A stretch of 64,000 nt of DNA, from positions 467,648,744 through 467,712,743 of the forward strand of contig CM042697.1 in assembly GCA_023614405.1 (NCBI GenBank), given 5' to 3'. The notes below the pieces were generated by a model. That model was not told the DNA's origin, made no database searches, and saw nothing but the letters and a program-made list of their open reading frames with translations. Source of the stretch: Avena insularis (lineage: Eukaryota > Streptophyta > Magnoliopsida > Poales > Poaceae). Shown one piece after another: positions 46,361-57,535 of the stretch (position 1 is its first letter; every line of letters begins with the position of its first letter). Both the position numbers and the translations under genes were made by a program.

Positions 46361-48777
46361 ACTCCGGTGTTGGGTGAATCAAAATAGTACAAAAATGCAT
46401 CAAAGCTCTTGTACTGCATCATTGGGACATATATACTCATCTCCATGCTATCTCCCTCACTGCTGTTCACAGGTGATGGTTCTAGCCGTCCTCGTCGTAC
46501 CAAGGCCAAGTCCCAAAGGGTCAATCCTCGCTATGATGAAGCTCAGGGTCAGTTCATTGTGCCTCCGTCCAACCGGAAACAGCGGGCACGTGATGCAGCT
46601 TACATGAAGAGGGATCAGGAGAGGGCTGAACGGGAGGACCGTGCCAAGAGGGCCAAGTATGAAAACCTGCAGTCCTTAGCCAAAATGTCCAAAGAGGAGT
46701 ACCGTGAGCTGAGGAAGACAGATTTCTATGCGCTGCCTCGGACCAGTGAGGACCCTCGTTACTGGAGGAAAGAACAGGCTGTGTTCATGAAGGATGTATA
46801 TGGTGTACTCACCAGATCACCTGTCTGCCCCTAGAAGTTCATGAGTGTTGAGCAAATGCGACAGAGCCCTTACTTAAATGATGCCCTGTGGATCTGTGAG
46901 AAGCTGGGTCTCTACAACTTGATGGAGCTGCGCGAAGACTACAGTGTGCACCTTGTTCAGCAGTTTTATGCCACAGTTGTGTTTGGGTCTGATCTTGACA
47001 GGACCATGGTGTGGATGACTGGCACTACTCGCTGCACGGCTACCTTTCATGACTTTGCCAATGTCATCTTTGAGACCTTCCATGGAGTATCCACTCCTGT
47101 GGGGCTACGCATGCACTCAGCTGCTTTGGGTGAGAACAAGTTGAAGCTGGCACCTCTGTATGATGAAGGTGTTGTGGGGGGTTCCAAGGGACTCAAAACC
47201 CTCTACAACCTTATGCTGAGGATCTTCCGTCACACTATTGCCCCCAGTGCTGGCAATGATGATGCTATTAGGGGTGGGCTTGTCAACCTCCTGTACCATA
47301 CTCACCGGACCTTCAATGCTGGACCTGAGGCTGAGGCTGCACCTATTGCTGTGATGGACTTCATTTTCGAGGAGATGTTCCATGCCATTCTGTACAAGAA
47401 ATCTCCTCCATATGCACCCTTGGTGATGCGGCTCATCAACTCCCAGGCGCATGATTTTCCACTTGGCATACCACCACACCTCACTGAGCACACTCTGGTC
47501 TCTCTGCAGCAGAAGGGGCGCATGGGGCCTGCTCCAAGGCGTCGCTATGGGGATGATGATGAGGAGGAGATTGAGAAGGAGAGGGCTCCCTCTCCACCTA
47601 GAGTTCGGAGGAAGAATGCCTCCAATGCCCCTTTGCCTACTATGACTCGAGACTATGTGCATGAGAGGGTCAAGAAGGCCAGTTTTTGGGAGAGGACCCT
47701 TTGTTACATGAATGTCGACATACGCAAGCAGCAGCATGCATCCTACCAAAGCAACCGCCGCATTGAGAAGCTCCTCAAAGAGATCAAGGAACAGGGGGCC
47801 GAGGAAGGTGAGGATGAATACAATGATGAGCATGGGGCTCAGCAGTCCATAGAGTCTGATCATACCCTCTCATCTGGGGCACGGAATGCCCAACAGGATA
47901 GTCTGGTGGACTAGAAGACGTTTGCTGATGTCACCTCAGGGTTTGGATACCAGGGTTCTTCCTCTTCTCGCCCTCATGACAAAGGGCATGTTGTCCCTGA
48001 AGACGATGATGATGACTATGATCAGGATGATGGTGACCAGGAGTGTAACATCCCTAAAATCATGATTTCAAAGCTTGCATATCAATCATCCATGCATATA
48101 GATTTGAGATCAAAATTCAAACTCCTTTCAGAAAAACAAAAGCATTTGGTGTTATGAATTTATGTGGACAGATCTAATTCAAATGGCCAACATCATTTGA
48201 AAGTTTGGAAGTTTAGGAACTTGGTTGCTTGCCTTCATTGTTGAAAAGTTTGTGTGTAGAATTTAGACCAAAGTTTTCAAATTGGAAATAATTTCAAATC
48301 CCCTATTTCAAACATTTCCAAACCAAGTGCCTAGTCTCTGTTATTTTGTTCTCCAAGCTTAACCAAGCCTTTGCAAAGCAACCCCATGATTTTATGACTA
48401 TATTTGAGACTACTGCCCACTACAAAAATCCCAGAAAAAATTGAATTCAAATTGAACTTGATTTCATTTGAAAATCTATTCAGAAAATCGAAATAGAAAA
48501 GGAAAAGGAATAAACAAAAGAAAAAGGCCAAGGCCAAGTTTCCAGTTTCGAATAAGCCCAGTTAGCCCACCCGGGGTTTTCTTCCTCTCTCATGCTGAAA
48601 GACGACTCATCGACACTAGACCCCACCTCCACCTCGCGCACTTCGCTGACGAGCGGGCCTTCTCCATGTCAGCATCGTGTTCCCCGATTCACAAGACGAC
48701 CTCCGCCACTGGTCACAGCTGATCTCGCGAGCTTAATGGACATTGATTCAGCGAGCGTTACCTGTCGAGCCTCGGGC

Positions 48778-48784
48778 TATAAGA
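48778..48784 (+). promoter_or_regulatory. TATA box of the gypsy LTR
   Basis: CTATAAG in TCGGGCTATAAGATCCCC, conserved at 58275-58284 in the 3' LTR, about 735 bp from the LTR start and 110 bp before the first candidate leader splice donor. Confidence 0.6.
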
Positions 48785-48896
48785 TCCCCCCTTCCTCGCG
48801 ACCATTCCCCCAAATCAATTTTGCCTTCACGCCACCAGGCTGCCCACGACTCACACGACTCCGCCGTTGTTCCGACGACTGCGCCGGCGAATTCCG

Positions 48897-49148
48897 GTGA
48901 GCCTCGTGTTCCCCTCTGCTTCCCATTCATGCTATCTTGTTCAGTGAGTCTCGGCGCATCTACTGACACACCCTACTTACCTTCGCATGACCCGTAGCTC
49001 CAGCAACATCGATGACTGGCCGCCACCGTCTTCTGCACAAACTCCGGCGACCTCCCTCCGTAAGTAGACACCGCCCCTTGCCCTCTGACTGATACGCCTA
49101 GAATCCCCGTCGTCTTGCGCATCTAACAGTACTCCTATTTTTGCTTAG
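48897..49148 (+). other. Candidate leader introns in the LTR
   Basis: Intron 1 would be 48897-48997 (ATTCCG|GTGAGC to CCCGTAG|CTCC). Intron 2 would be 49060-49148 (CTCC|GTAAGT to TTTTTGCTTAG|CG, with a long T-rich tract). A third strong donor TCTG|GTAAGC lies at 49288. All these sites are also present in the 3' LTR. Inference from consensus only. Confidence 0.4.
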
Positions 49149-51107
49149 CGCGACGAGGAACCTCGCCAACGTCAACAACTGACCGTGCCGACGTCTGTCT
49201 CTACTCCGACGAGCAATCATCGCCGTGTCAGCGCGCCCCTTCGCAAACCAACACCACGTCGAGCTTCAGCACGCCTTTGCGGTTCTGGTAAGCATCCCCC
49301 TTCCTCCCCGGGCGACCTAGAGCGCCAGCACCGCCGTAGTCAGACGCTCCGCCGCCAGTCAACGCCGCTAGCGCCGCTCGTTCCTGGTCAGATGATTTTA
49401 GCCGTCAGATCTAGATCCTACGCGTAGAAACAGATCACTTAACGAAGGGGTATGGACATATCTGAGCCGCGCAACGCTAGTTAGATCCAACGGCACAGAG
49501 AGGTGATCCGGTGCGAACGGCACGCGCCAAGATATCACGACACGTGGCTAGAGTTTAAATCAAAAATAGAATTTAAATCGGATTTAGATCCAAACTTCAA
49601 ACAACTATAACTTTTGATTGCCACGTTGGAATTTTGCAAACTTTATACCGTTGGATTCAGTGAATCAAGGCCTTTATGGTTATGCAAAGTGTTTAACAAA
49701 TAGTAACCATTAAAATGACTTTGTTTGTAGAAACAAGTTTAGGCCCTTTTTGATTATAGCTTTTGTTTAGCAAATTGTTTTAGGGCTAAATAAGTTTAGT
49801 TGGCAAACTTTGTGACTTGTTATGTTTCTGTAGCATGCACTTGCTTGGTAGAGATTTCAAATTCACCACTTAGTAATTTCTTGCATGCATGCATTCATAA
49901 TTTTTGATTGTATATAAATTGTGTGTAATTGTATGCTATAAATTTTGTGTAGATTCTGCTAGTGACTGTGATTGTGAAGAGTGATACTCTCCCCATTACC
50001 AAGGCAAGTGATATTTTCATGAATATTTCTATCCTATGTTTTGTACTAGCATTAGATATTTTGCTAAGTCTTGCATACTACTCTTTGCCAAATGAAAGGT
50101 TGGGAAATCCTAAGTAGTTTAGAATGGTAGAATTGCTAGGGAATTTTCCTAAGTTAAGTTATCATGCCATGCTTAGCCTAGCTATTAGCAAACAAGGGTT
50201 GGTGAAAATCTATACTTACTATGGTGAAAATATTTCTAAGTCATGAGGCTTATGCTTTCCTAATAAAACAACTAAGTCAAATGAACCTCTTGGGTGGAAT
50301 GGAAAGATTGGGTTATGTTGAGTGGTTACACAAGGCCATGGATTTGGCTTGTGTATCACACTTGTGGAATGCCACCCAGGCACAAAGGGATTTGGAGGCC
50401 AAGTGTTGAGAAAGCTTATAGTGCAGCCACTTGGCAAAATGAGCTCTGCCTTGATCATATAGGTAGCTAGAACTTAGTCTCATGGACAGTTGGTGGTAGT
50501 GGGATTGATAGGTTGGAACGCGTCCATTTGACTAAGGGAAGGCTTCTGAAAGGTCCTGTCTTGGGAAACCAAGTCTGGTGGGGAAAGTGCACAACCTCTG
50601 CAGATGGAAAACCTAAGTACTTAGCCAAGTCCATGGCAATGGACAACTTGAGCATCAAGACATGGAAGCTACAAGAATCTCATCACTCCAACTTCTAAGT
50701 AAAACTTGTGGGTGAACAAGGGTAAAAGACCCAATGTCTATTGGAGGTTCCTTGGGAAAGTTTTGACAAAGAAAAACTTAGTGTTTTCAACTAATAGGAA
50801 AAACCTATTTTTGAAGCAAAGCAAGCCAAGGTACACTTAGCCAAATTGCATATAGCAATATAGTCCACTTAAAATTTACTAAGGTATCACTTGACAATAC
50901 TATTCCAAAGTATTGACCCACTGTGGCTGTAACTTATGATGTTGCAGGTTATTCAGATGATGACTAGGTGTCATGAGTCTACACTCAACATGCTTGCCTG
51001 TGGCACATGAAGATGAAGACTTGTGTTTATTTACTTGTTCCAAAACTCTTGTATTAGGCCTATGGCCCTGAGTTGTAAAAGACTATGTTTATCTCTGGAA
51101 TGGATGT

Positions 51108-51113
51108 AATAAA
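51108..51113 (+). terminator. Poly(A) signal of the gypsy LTR
   Basis: AATAAA in GATGTAATAAATGACC, about 110 bases before the LTR end. The 3' LTR copy (about 60606-60611) would end the transcript. Confidence 0.6.
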
Positions 51114-51225
51114 TGACCTTTGTATCTGTGTTCTTCATCTTAAACTGTGGATGCTAGCATTGATCCAGGGACTAGCATTGCAATCACAGGGATCCTTCTC
51201 CTTTACAAAGGAGGGGTCTAACAGA

Positions 51226-51237
51226 TGGTATCAGAGC
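51226..51237 (+). promoter_or_regulatory. Primer-binding site (initiator Met tRNA)
   Basis: TGGTATCAGAGC, exact canonical sequence, two bases after the 5' LTR. Confidence 0.95.
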
Positions 51238-51365
51238 ACTGTGTTGCCTGTAGGATTATGACCCTAGAATTGGAAACCACTAAGGAAATTTTTTCTACTA
51301 CTTCTACACTTGTCTATTCTTCTCGTAAACTTTTCTAATCCTCTCATTCTCACCTCTATTTGTAG

Positions 51366-51872
51366 ATGAACTCCATCAATGAAGCCATGAAGAAAGGACC
51401 AATCATGACCATGACCTTGGAGTGTGAAACTGAGTTTATCAAAATTCTCAAGGACCTCATGGTGGCAATGGAAGCACATGGTGCATCTATATACAAAGGC
51501 TTCCCAGTAATGGATGAAGGAGTGGAGTACTGGTGGGTGCAACTTCACTTGTACAAAAACAAGGAAGACAACCACAAAGAAAGAGGATTCTGCATGTACA
51601 CCAACACTGTGATGCACACCACTTTCTTTGAGTCAGCAAGAGAAGCAGCTTGGAGGACTATCAAAGAACTAAGTGCTAGAGTCAAGTGCAGAATGCTCAA
51701 CCTCCAAAGAGACTTAGATAAAGAGAAGGAACTTACCCAAGAGTTAGAAGCCACCAACCAAGAATTAAGGGGAGATATTATAGATTTAGTGATGGAATCA
51801 AGTGAACAAGATAGGTGGATTGTCTCTAGGAACATTGTGTTAGTCAACAGATCCAGTGAGATAGGACTGTGA
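51366..51872 (+). CDS. Extra ORF A upstream of gag in the gypsy element
   Basis: 168 codons, intact. The ATG directly follows TCTCACCTCTATTTGTAG, a strong 3' splice site with a CTAAT-type branch motif about 30 bases upstream (TTTTCTAATCC). The product has a globular half with EYWWVQLHLYKN and FFESAREAAWRTIKELSARV, a pattern seen in proteins of large plant transposons. A predicted coiled coil (LNLQRDLDKEKELTQELEAT) follows. There is no zinc knuckle or enzyme motif. Additional ORFs ahead of gag are known in some rice gypsy elements (an ORF0), but I cannot state homology. The role may be structural or regulatory; unknown. Confidence 0.6.
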   Translation: MNSINEAMKKGPIMTMTLECETEFIKILKDLMVAMEAHGASIYKGFPVMDEGVEYWWVQLHLYKNKEDNHKERGFCMYTNTVMHTTFFESAREAAWRTIKELSARVKCRMLNLQRDLDKEKELTQELEATNQELRGDIIDLVMESSEQDRWIVSRNIVLVNRSSEIGL

Positions 51873-52070
51873 GCACACTTCGTTAGTTGGACCACCATCT
51901 ATCACCTTATTTTCCAAAAATGATGTCTTAGAATAAGAGTAAACCTTGATTGATGTAATGACTTGATGAATGCATGACTTGTGTGTTTTGTTTCCATGAC
52001 TTTGTATGTGGTGTTTTGCCTTATATTTATCTTAAATTGTGTTGTTCTAACATTTCTATCTTATAAATAG

Positions 52071-52877
52071 ATGCCTATTACCATCAGCACAGTTGAGGAG
52101 TTCCAGGTTACCCGTTTTGGTCCTCGTATCGTTGAGCTTACTACTTTGCTCGATCTCCCTCTTCCCACCATCATGGTGCACCCACTCACCAAGTTCGAGA
52201 GGAAGGACCTCTGGGGCTTCAAGGTGAACCAGCCAGGACGCCAGACAGAGCCTACTATGGAGGCCATCGTCTTCAAGCTGATGCACGATGACAGAGAGAG
52301 AGGCATGGAGGTAGTCATGCAGGACTTGATAGGACGTCTATTAGGTCGTCACTCCCAACAGGTTAGAGGCACTCACTTCCACGCCTTCGGAAGGCGTGAT
52401 GATGACGAAGAGTCCATCGACTTTGAGGACGACTCGAGGGCCACAGCAGAGCCGATACGTCTGTATCTCCAGGACTTAGAGACTCTTATTAGGCACGTGG
52501 ATACTGACAGGACCAATGTCATGCTCAGTAATGACGAGCTCCAGGTGCAGCTTCGCGAGAAGGACAAGCTCTTCGCGCAGCAGGACGAGATAATCAAGGA
52601 GATGGAGGCAAAGTTCGAGACCCAGGACAGAAAATTCAAGAGTCAGGAGAAGCGTGTCCAGGAAAGGAACAAGAGGATCCGGGATATGACCGAGAAACTG
52701 CAGTCCAAGGATTTCGAGTTAGAGCAGCAGCAGACAGTTATTGAGAGGCTTCGCTCCCAGAAGAGGGCTCTCAAGACCAAGATCGAGTCCTTGACCACTA
52801 CTATTGAGGAGAACAAGACCGCGATGGAGAACACAGGTCTTACTTTTGTCGAGGAGGAGATCGATGCTGATGAGTAG
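52071..52877 (+). CDS. Extra ORF B upstream of gag, coiled-coil protein
   Basis: 268 codons, intact, GC-richer than its neighbours. The ATG directly follows TTTCTATCTTATAAATAG, preceded by TTCTAAC, a perfect plant branch-point match, so again a candidate splice acceptor. Residues 1-110 are globular (VTRFGPRIVELTTLLDLPLP, KFERKDLWGFKVNQPG). An acidic patch DDDEESIDFEDD follows. Residues about 140-255 are one long coiled coil (LQVQLREKDKLFAQQDEIIK, ERNKRIRDMTEKLQSKD, IERLRSQKRALKTKIESL), and the acidic C-terminus is EEEIDADE. It does not resemble gag, pol or env. A scaffold or RNA-particle partner is conceivable but unsupported. Confidence 0.6.
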   Translation: MPITISTVEEFQVTRFGPRIVELTTLLDLPLPTIMVHPLTKFERKDLWGFKVNQPGRQTEPTMEAIVFKLMHDDRERGMEVVMQDLIGRLLGRHSQQVRGTHFHAFGRRDDDEESIDFEDDSRATAEPIRLYLQDLETLIRHVDTDRTNVMLSNDELQVQLREKDKLFAQQDEIIKEMEAKFETQDRKFKSQEKRVQERNKRIRDMTEKLQSKDFELEQQQTVIERLRSQKRALKTKIESLTTTIEENKTAMENTGLTFVEEEIDADE

Positions 52878-53110
52878 ACTTGACTACTCGATTATCTTTT
52901 ATTATCATACTTGTTATTTGTGAACTTGTTATTGGACCATCCGACATGTGGATGGCTTGCCACTTGTGTGTTTTACTTTGAGAACTGGTTATCTTGTTTG
53001 TTGAGCTTTTTATCCTTATATTGCATGCAATGTGATTGTTTGTGTGATGTAATGTGCATAAAAACATCTATGGGTATCTCATTCTTATCTCTATTTTGAA
53101 TAAACCACAG

Positions 53111-56100
53111 ATGCCTCCCCGTCGCGCAAACCCCAACCCCAACAACATTACCCCGGAAATGCAACAAATGATGAATGCGCAAACACAGCTTATGCAAATG
53201 ATGACGACATTCATCCAAAACCAGAACAACAACAACAACCCTCCGGGCTTTGACATGCTCACTAGATTTCTGCGTTTGAGGCCAGCTAAGTTCTCAGGGT
53301 CGATTGATCCCATGGTGGCCAATGATTGGCTACGTTCTGTAAACAAGGACTTAGTGACCGTGGGCTGCACGGACGCTGAAAAGGTCAGATTTGCAGCGCA
53401 TCTGTTGGAAGGGCCAGCCGCCACCTGGTGGGACAACTTCCAAATCACCACTCCTATTGATGAGGTGACTTGGGCTATCTTTGAAGATGGCTTTCGCACT
53501 GCTCATATCTCATCAGGAATGATGAGTCTGAAAAAGAAGGAGTTTCACAACCTGAGGCAGCGCCACCGTAGCGTGGCTAAATACATAGAGGAGTTCAACA
53601 GTCTGGCGCGTTATGCACCGGATGAAGTTGACACTGATGCCAAAAGAAAGGAGAAGTTTCTTGACGGGTTGAATGATGAGCTAAACCTACAGTTGTCTGT
53701 GGCATATGTTCCAACTTATCAATCCCTGTGTGACAAGGCTGCTATTTTGGAGAACAAAATGAAACAAGTGGAGGGTCGGAAGAGAAAGCACTCCGACAAG
53801 CACAGCTCGGGATCGTCTCACAAACGATCTCATATTGATGACAGTGGAAGCTCAGGATCCCACAAGCATGGGAAATTCAACAAGCACCACAACCACAACC
53901 GTCATGACAACAAGCACAATCGCAGTCATGACAATGATAAGTACAAGAACCACAAGAGTGGACATAAGAGCCACCACAGTGGAAGTGGAAGTGGAAATCA
54001 GCCTAAAAAGGACATCAGTCAGGTTGAATGCTTCAAATGCAAGAAGCTGGGGCATTATGCTAATGAGTGCCCTGAGAAGAAAGTTGAAGGACCTAACAAG
54101 CCAAATCCTTTTCAGAAAGGACAGGTTAAGCACATCAATGTGGAGGAGGTCTATGAGGAGCCTGATGCTGTTGCTGGTAAGTTCAGACTCAATTCAATTC
54201 CAGCATTTGTACTCTTTGATACCGGTGCATCTCATTCATTCATATCAAAAGCATTTGTTGAAATAAATGAACTACCGGTAGAAACTATTGGGTGTCCTAT
54301 AAGAGTAAGCTCTCCTGGTGGAGAAATGATAGTGAATTCAGGATGTCATGACTTAGTCATAGAGTTTGGAAAACATGAGTTTCCAGTGAACCTGATAATC
54401 CTGAATTCCCAAGGATTGGATGTGATTTTGGGAATGGATTGGATGGCTAAGTATGAAGGGGTACTAGATTGTGCCAATCGTACAGTTACACTCACAACCC
54501 CTGAAGGAAAGCGGATAAAATTCAAGTCCAACTTTGAATCTAAAGGAAGCAAGCTGAATTCTCTTAAGGGGGTTAGCATGGACACTGTGCCAATTGTGTG
54601 TGAGTATCCGGATGTGTTTCCGGAAGAGTTACCGGGAATGCCACCAGATAGAGATGTGGAGTTTATAATAGATTTGGTACCTGGTTCTGGACCAAGAGCA
54701 AAGAGACCTTACAAAATGTCAGTTGACGAACTAAAGGAACTCAAGAAACAACTTGGAGAACAGTTGCAGAAAGGATTCATCCAACCAAGTTCTTCATCTT
54801 GGGAAGCTCCAGTTTTATTTGTAGAAAAGAAGGATAGAACTCAAAGATTATGCATAGATTACCGTTCTCTCAATGAGGTAACCATCAAGAACAAATATCC
54901 TTTGCCAAGAATCAACGACTTGTTTGATCAGCTAGAGGGAGCATGTGTGTTCTCGAAGATTGATCTCCGGTCAGGTTATTTTCAACTCAAGATAAGAGAG
55001 GAAGACATACCTAAAACAGCATTCACCACAAGGTATGGATTGTATGAGTACACTGTAATGCCTTTCGGTTTAACCAACGCTCTAGCATACTTCATGAATA
55101 TGATGAACAAGGTATTCATGGAATTTCTCGACAAGTTTGTTGTCGTTTTCATCGATGACATCTTAGTCTACTCCAAGAGCAAAGAAGAACATGAAAGACA
55201 CCTACGCTTGATACTTGAGAAACTGAGGGAACATAAGCTTTATGCCAAATTCAGCAAGTGTGAGTTTTGGTTAGAGGAAGTTGGTTTTCTTGGTCACGTT
55301 ATGACAAAGGATGGTGTAGCAGTTGATCCTGCTAAAGTTTCAGCTGTGACTGAATGGGAATCTCCTAAGAACGTAAAAGAGGTTCGTAGTTTCCTTGGCT
55401 TAGCAGGTTACTACAGAAGGTTTATTGAAAATTTCTCAAAGGTTGCTAAGCCAATGACAGAATTGTTAAAGAAAGACAAAAAGTTTGCTTGGTCTGAAGG
55501 TTGTGAACTCAACTTTCAAGAATTGAAGAAGAGACTTGTGTCAACACCAGTTCTGTGCCTGCCAGATTTGGAGAAGGATTTCCAAGTATATTGTGATGCT
55601 TCGCATCAAGGATTGGGTGCCGTACTTATGCAAGGCGGAAAAGTTGTGGCTTATGCCTCGAGACAACTCAAAACTCATGAAGTAAACTATCCGACTCATG
55701 ATTTGGAGTTAGCTGCTGTTGTCCATGCACTCAAAACATGGAGACACTACCTTTTGGGAAAGCGTTGTGAAGTATTCACCGATCACAAGAGTTTGAAGTA
55801 TATCTTCACCCAGAAGGAAATCAATATGAGACAAAGGAGATGGCTAGAACTTATCAAGGATTACGACTTAAGTTTGCAGTACCACCCCGGTAAAGCAAAT
55901 GTAGTAGCAGATGCTCTAAGTCGTAAGGCGTTTGTAAATGGCCTTACCAAAGGTGAATTGCCAGAGGATTTATGTAAGCAATTCAAAGAACTCAGATTGG
56001 AGATTGTGCCAGAAGGACATCTTATGTCTTTAGATGTTCAACCCACTCTATTAGATAAGATTAAATAAGCCCAAAAGACTGATAAAGAAATCGAAGAGAT

Positions 56101-57523
56101 TAAGGAAAGGATTAGTCAAGGGAAAGCTAAAAGTTTCCATATAGACGAATAGGGTACTTTCTGGCACGGGAAACGTATTTGTGTTCCACAAGATCCGGAG
56201 TTGCGGAAACTGATCCTGCAAGAAGCCCACAACTCTATGTATTCTATTCACCCGGGAAACACCAAGATGTACATGGATATGAAAGAAAGATTTTGGTGGA
56301 ACAATCTCAAAAGGGACATCGCCGAACATATTGCTTTGTGTGATGTGTGTAGTAGAGTGAAAGCGGAGCATCAGAAACCAGCAGGTTTGCTTCAACCACT
56401 GCCTATTCCTGAGTGGAAGTGGGAAAATATTGGTATGGATTTCATTACCGGATTACCAAGGACCAGGTCAGGGTATGATTCTATATGGGTAGTAGTGGAT
56501 CGCCTAACTAAAGTGGCTCATTTTATACCCGTGAAGACAACTTATACAAGTGCCAAGTTAGCCAAGATCTACATGAGCAGAATTGTGTGCCTTCACGGTG
56601 TGCCTAAGAGTATTGTGTCAGATAGGGGAACTCAGTTCACTTCTCATTTTTGGAGACAGCTTCATGAATCTTTGGGAACGAGGTTGGAATTCAGCACTGC
56701 CTTTCATCCTCAAACTGATGGACAAACAGAAAGGACTAATCAAATTCTTGAAGACATGTTGAGGGCATGTGCCCTAGACTATGGAGCAAGTTGGGATGAA
56801 AGTCTGCCTTACGCAGAGTTCTCTTACAATAACAGTTATCAATCTAGTATTGGAATGGCACCATTTGAGTTTCTCTACGGAAGGAAGTGTACCACCCCAT
56901 TGCTATGGAATGGTGTGGGAGAAAGAAGTTTGTTTGGACCTGATCTTATCAAAGACGCCGAAGAGAAGGTCAAATTGGTTAAGGACAGGTTGAAGATAGC
57001 ACAGTCCCGACAGAAAAGCTACGCGGATTCTAAGCGTAGAGAAGTCACATACGAAGTTGGGGATAGAGCTTACCTTAGAGTATCACCACTTCGTGGAGTG
57101 AAAAGATTTGGAGTCAAAGGAAAGTTGGCACCAAGATATGTTGGGCCATTCAAAATTCTAAGTCGCAAGGGAGAAGTGGCATATGAAGTCGAATTGCCAG
57201 AATCTCTGTCAGCAGTCCATAATGTGTTTCATGTGAGTCAGCTCAAGAAATGTCACCCAGAAATGGAAGAATCTTCTTTGAAGGATACCATATCTTTGGA
57301 AGAAGTTCAACTAGAAAGTGATCTCACCTATGAAGAAAAACCTGTCAAGATTCTTGAGACCGCAGAAAGAGTCACAAGGACAAAAACTATCAAGTTTTGC
57401 AAAGTACAATGGAACCATCATTCCGAAGAGGAAGCAACATGGGAAAGAGAAGATGATCTTCGGAAAGACCACCCTCACCTACTTGCTAGCCAATCCGAAT
57501 CTCGAGGGCGAGATTCACCTTAA
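53111..57523 (+). pseudogene. gag-pol: Gypsy gag-pol polyprotein with two stop codons
   Basis: One frame of about 1470 codons. The start is the ATG at 53111, just after AACCACAG. Gag: [16 protein letters not shown] and a His/Ser/Lys-rich linker, then zinc knuckle [14 protein letters not shown] near 54029. Protease: [11 protein letters not shown] near 54217. [22 protein letters not shown] and [11 protein letters not shown] near 55150. RNase [15 protein letters not shown] near 55592 and the ADALSRK end. Integrase: zinc-binding HNSMYSIHPG...CDVCSRVK, then GMDFITGLP, SDRGTQFTSHFW and DGQTERTNQ (D, D, E). C-terminus: a chromodomain (KTIKFCKVQWNHHSEEEATW), which guides insertion to chromatin in chromoviruses. 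In-frame stops are TAA at 56066-56068 and TAG at 56150-56152, both between RNase H and integrase. Otherwise complete. Confidence 0.95.
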
Positions 57524-57535
57524 GGGGGTTAGATT
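57521..57535 (+). promoter_or_regulatory. Polypurine tract of the gypsy element
   Basis: TAAGGGGGTTAGATT directly before the 3' LTR; the GGGGG core overlaps the end of gag-pol closely. Confidence 0.75.

Larger units (their letters stand above)
48044..51223 (+). repeat. 5' LTR of the gypsy element
   Basis: 3180 bp. TATA-like CTATAAG at 48778-48784, and AATAAA at 51108-51113 close to the LTR end, so the R region would be about 2.3 kb. It contains candidate leader introns (48897-48997, 49060-49148, donor at 49288). The short frames inside it are repeated in the other LTR and show no protein family. Confidence 0.9.

Noticed and set aside
47117..47863. 248-codon minus-strand frame
   Set aside because: Shadow of the env-like ORF on the opposite strand.
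50221..50409. 62-codon frame in the gypsy LTR (repeated at 59722)
   Set aside because: Short, present only as part of the LTR; no protein family and no start context.
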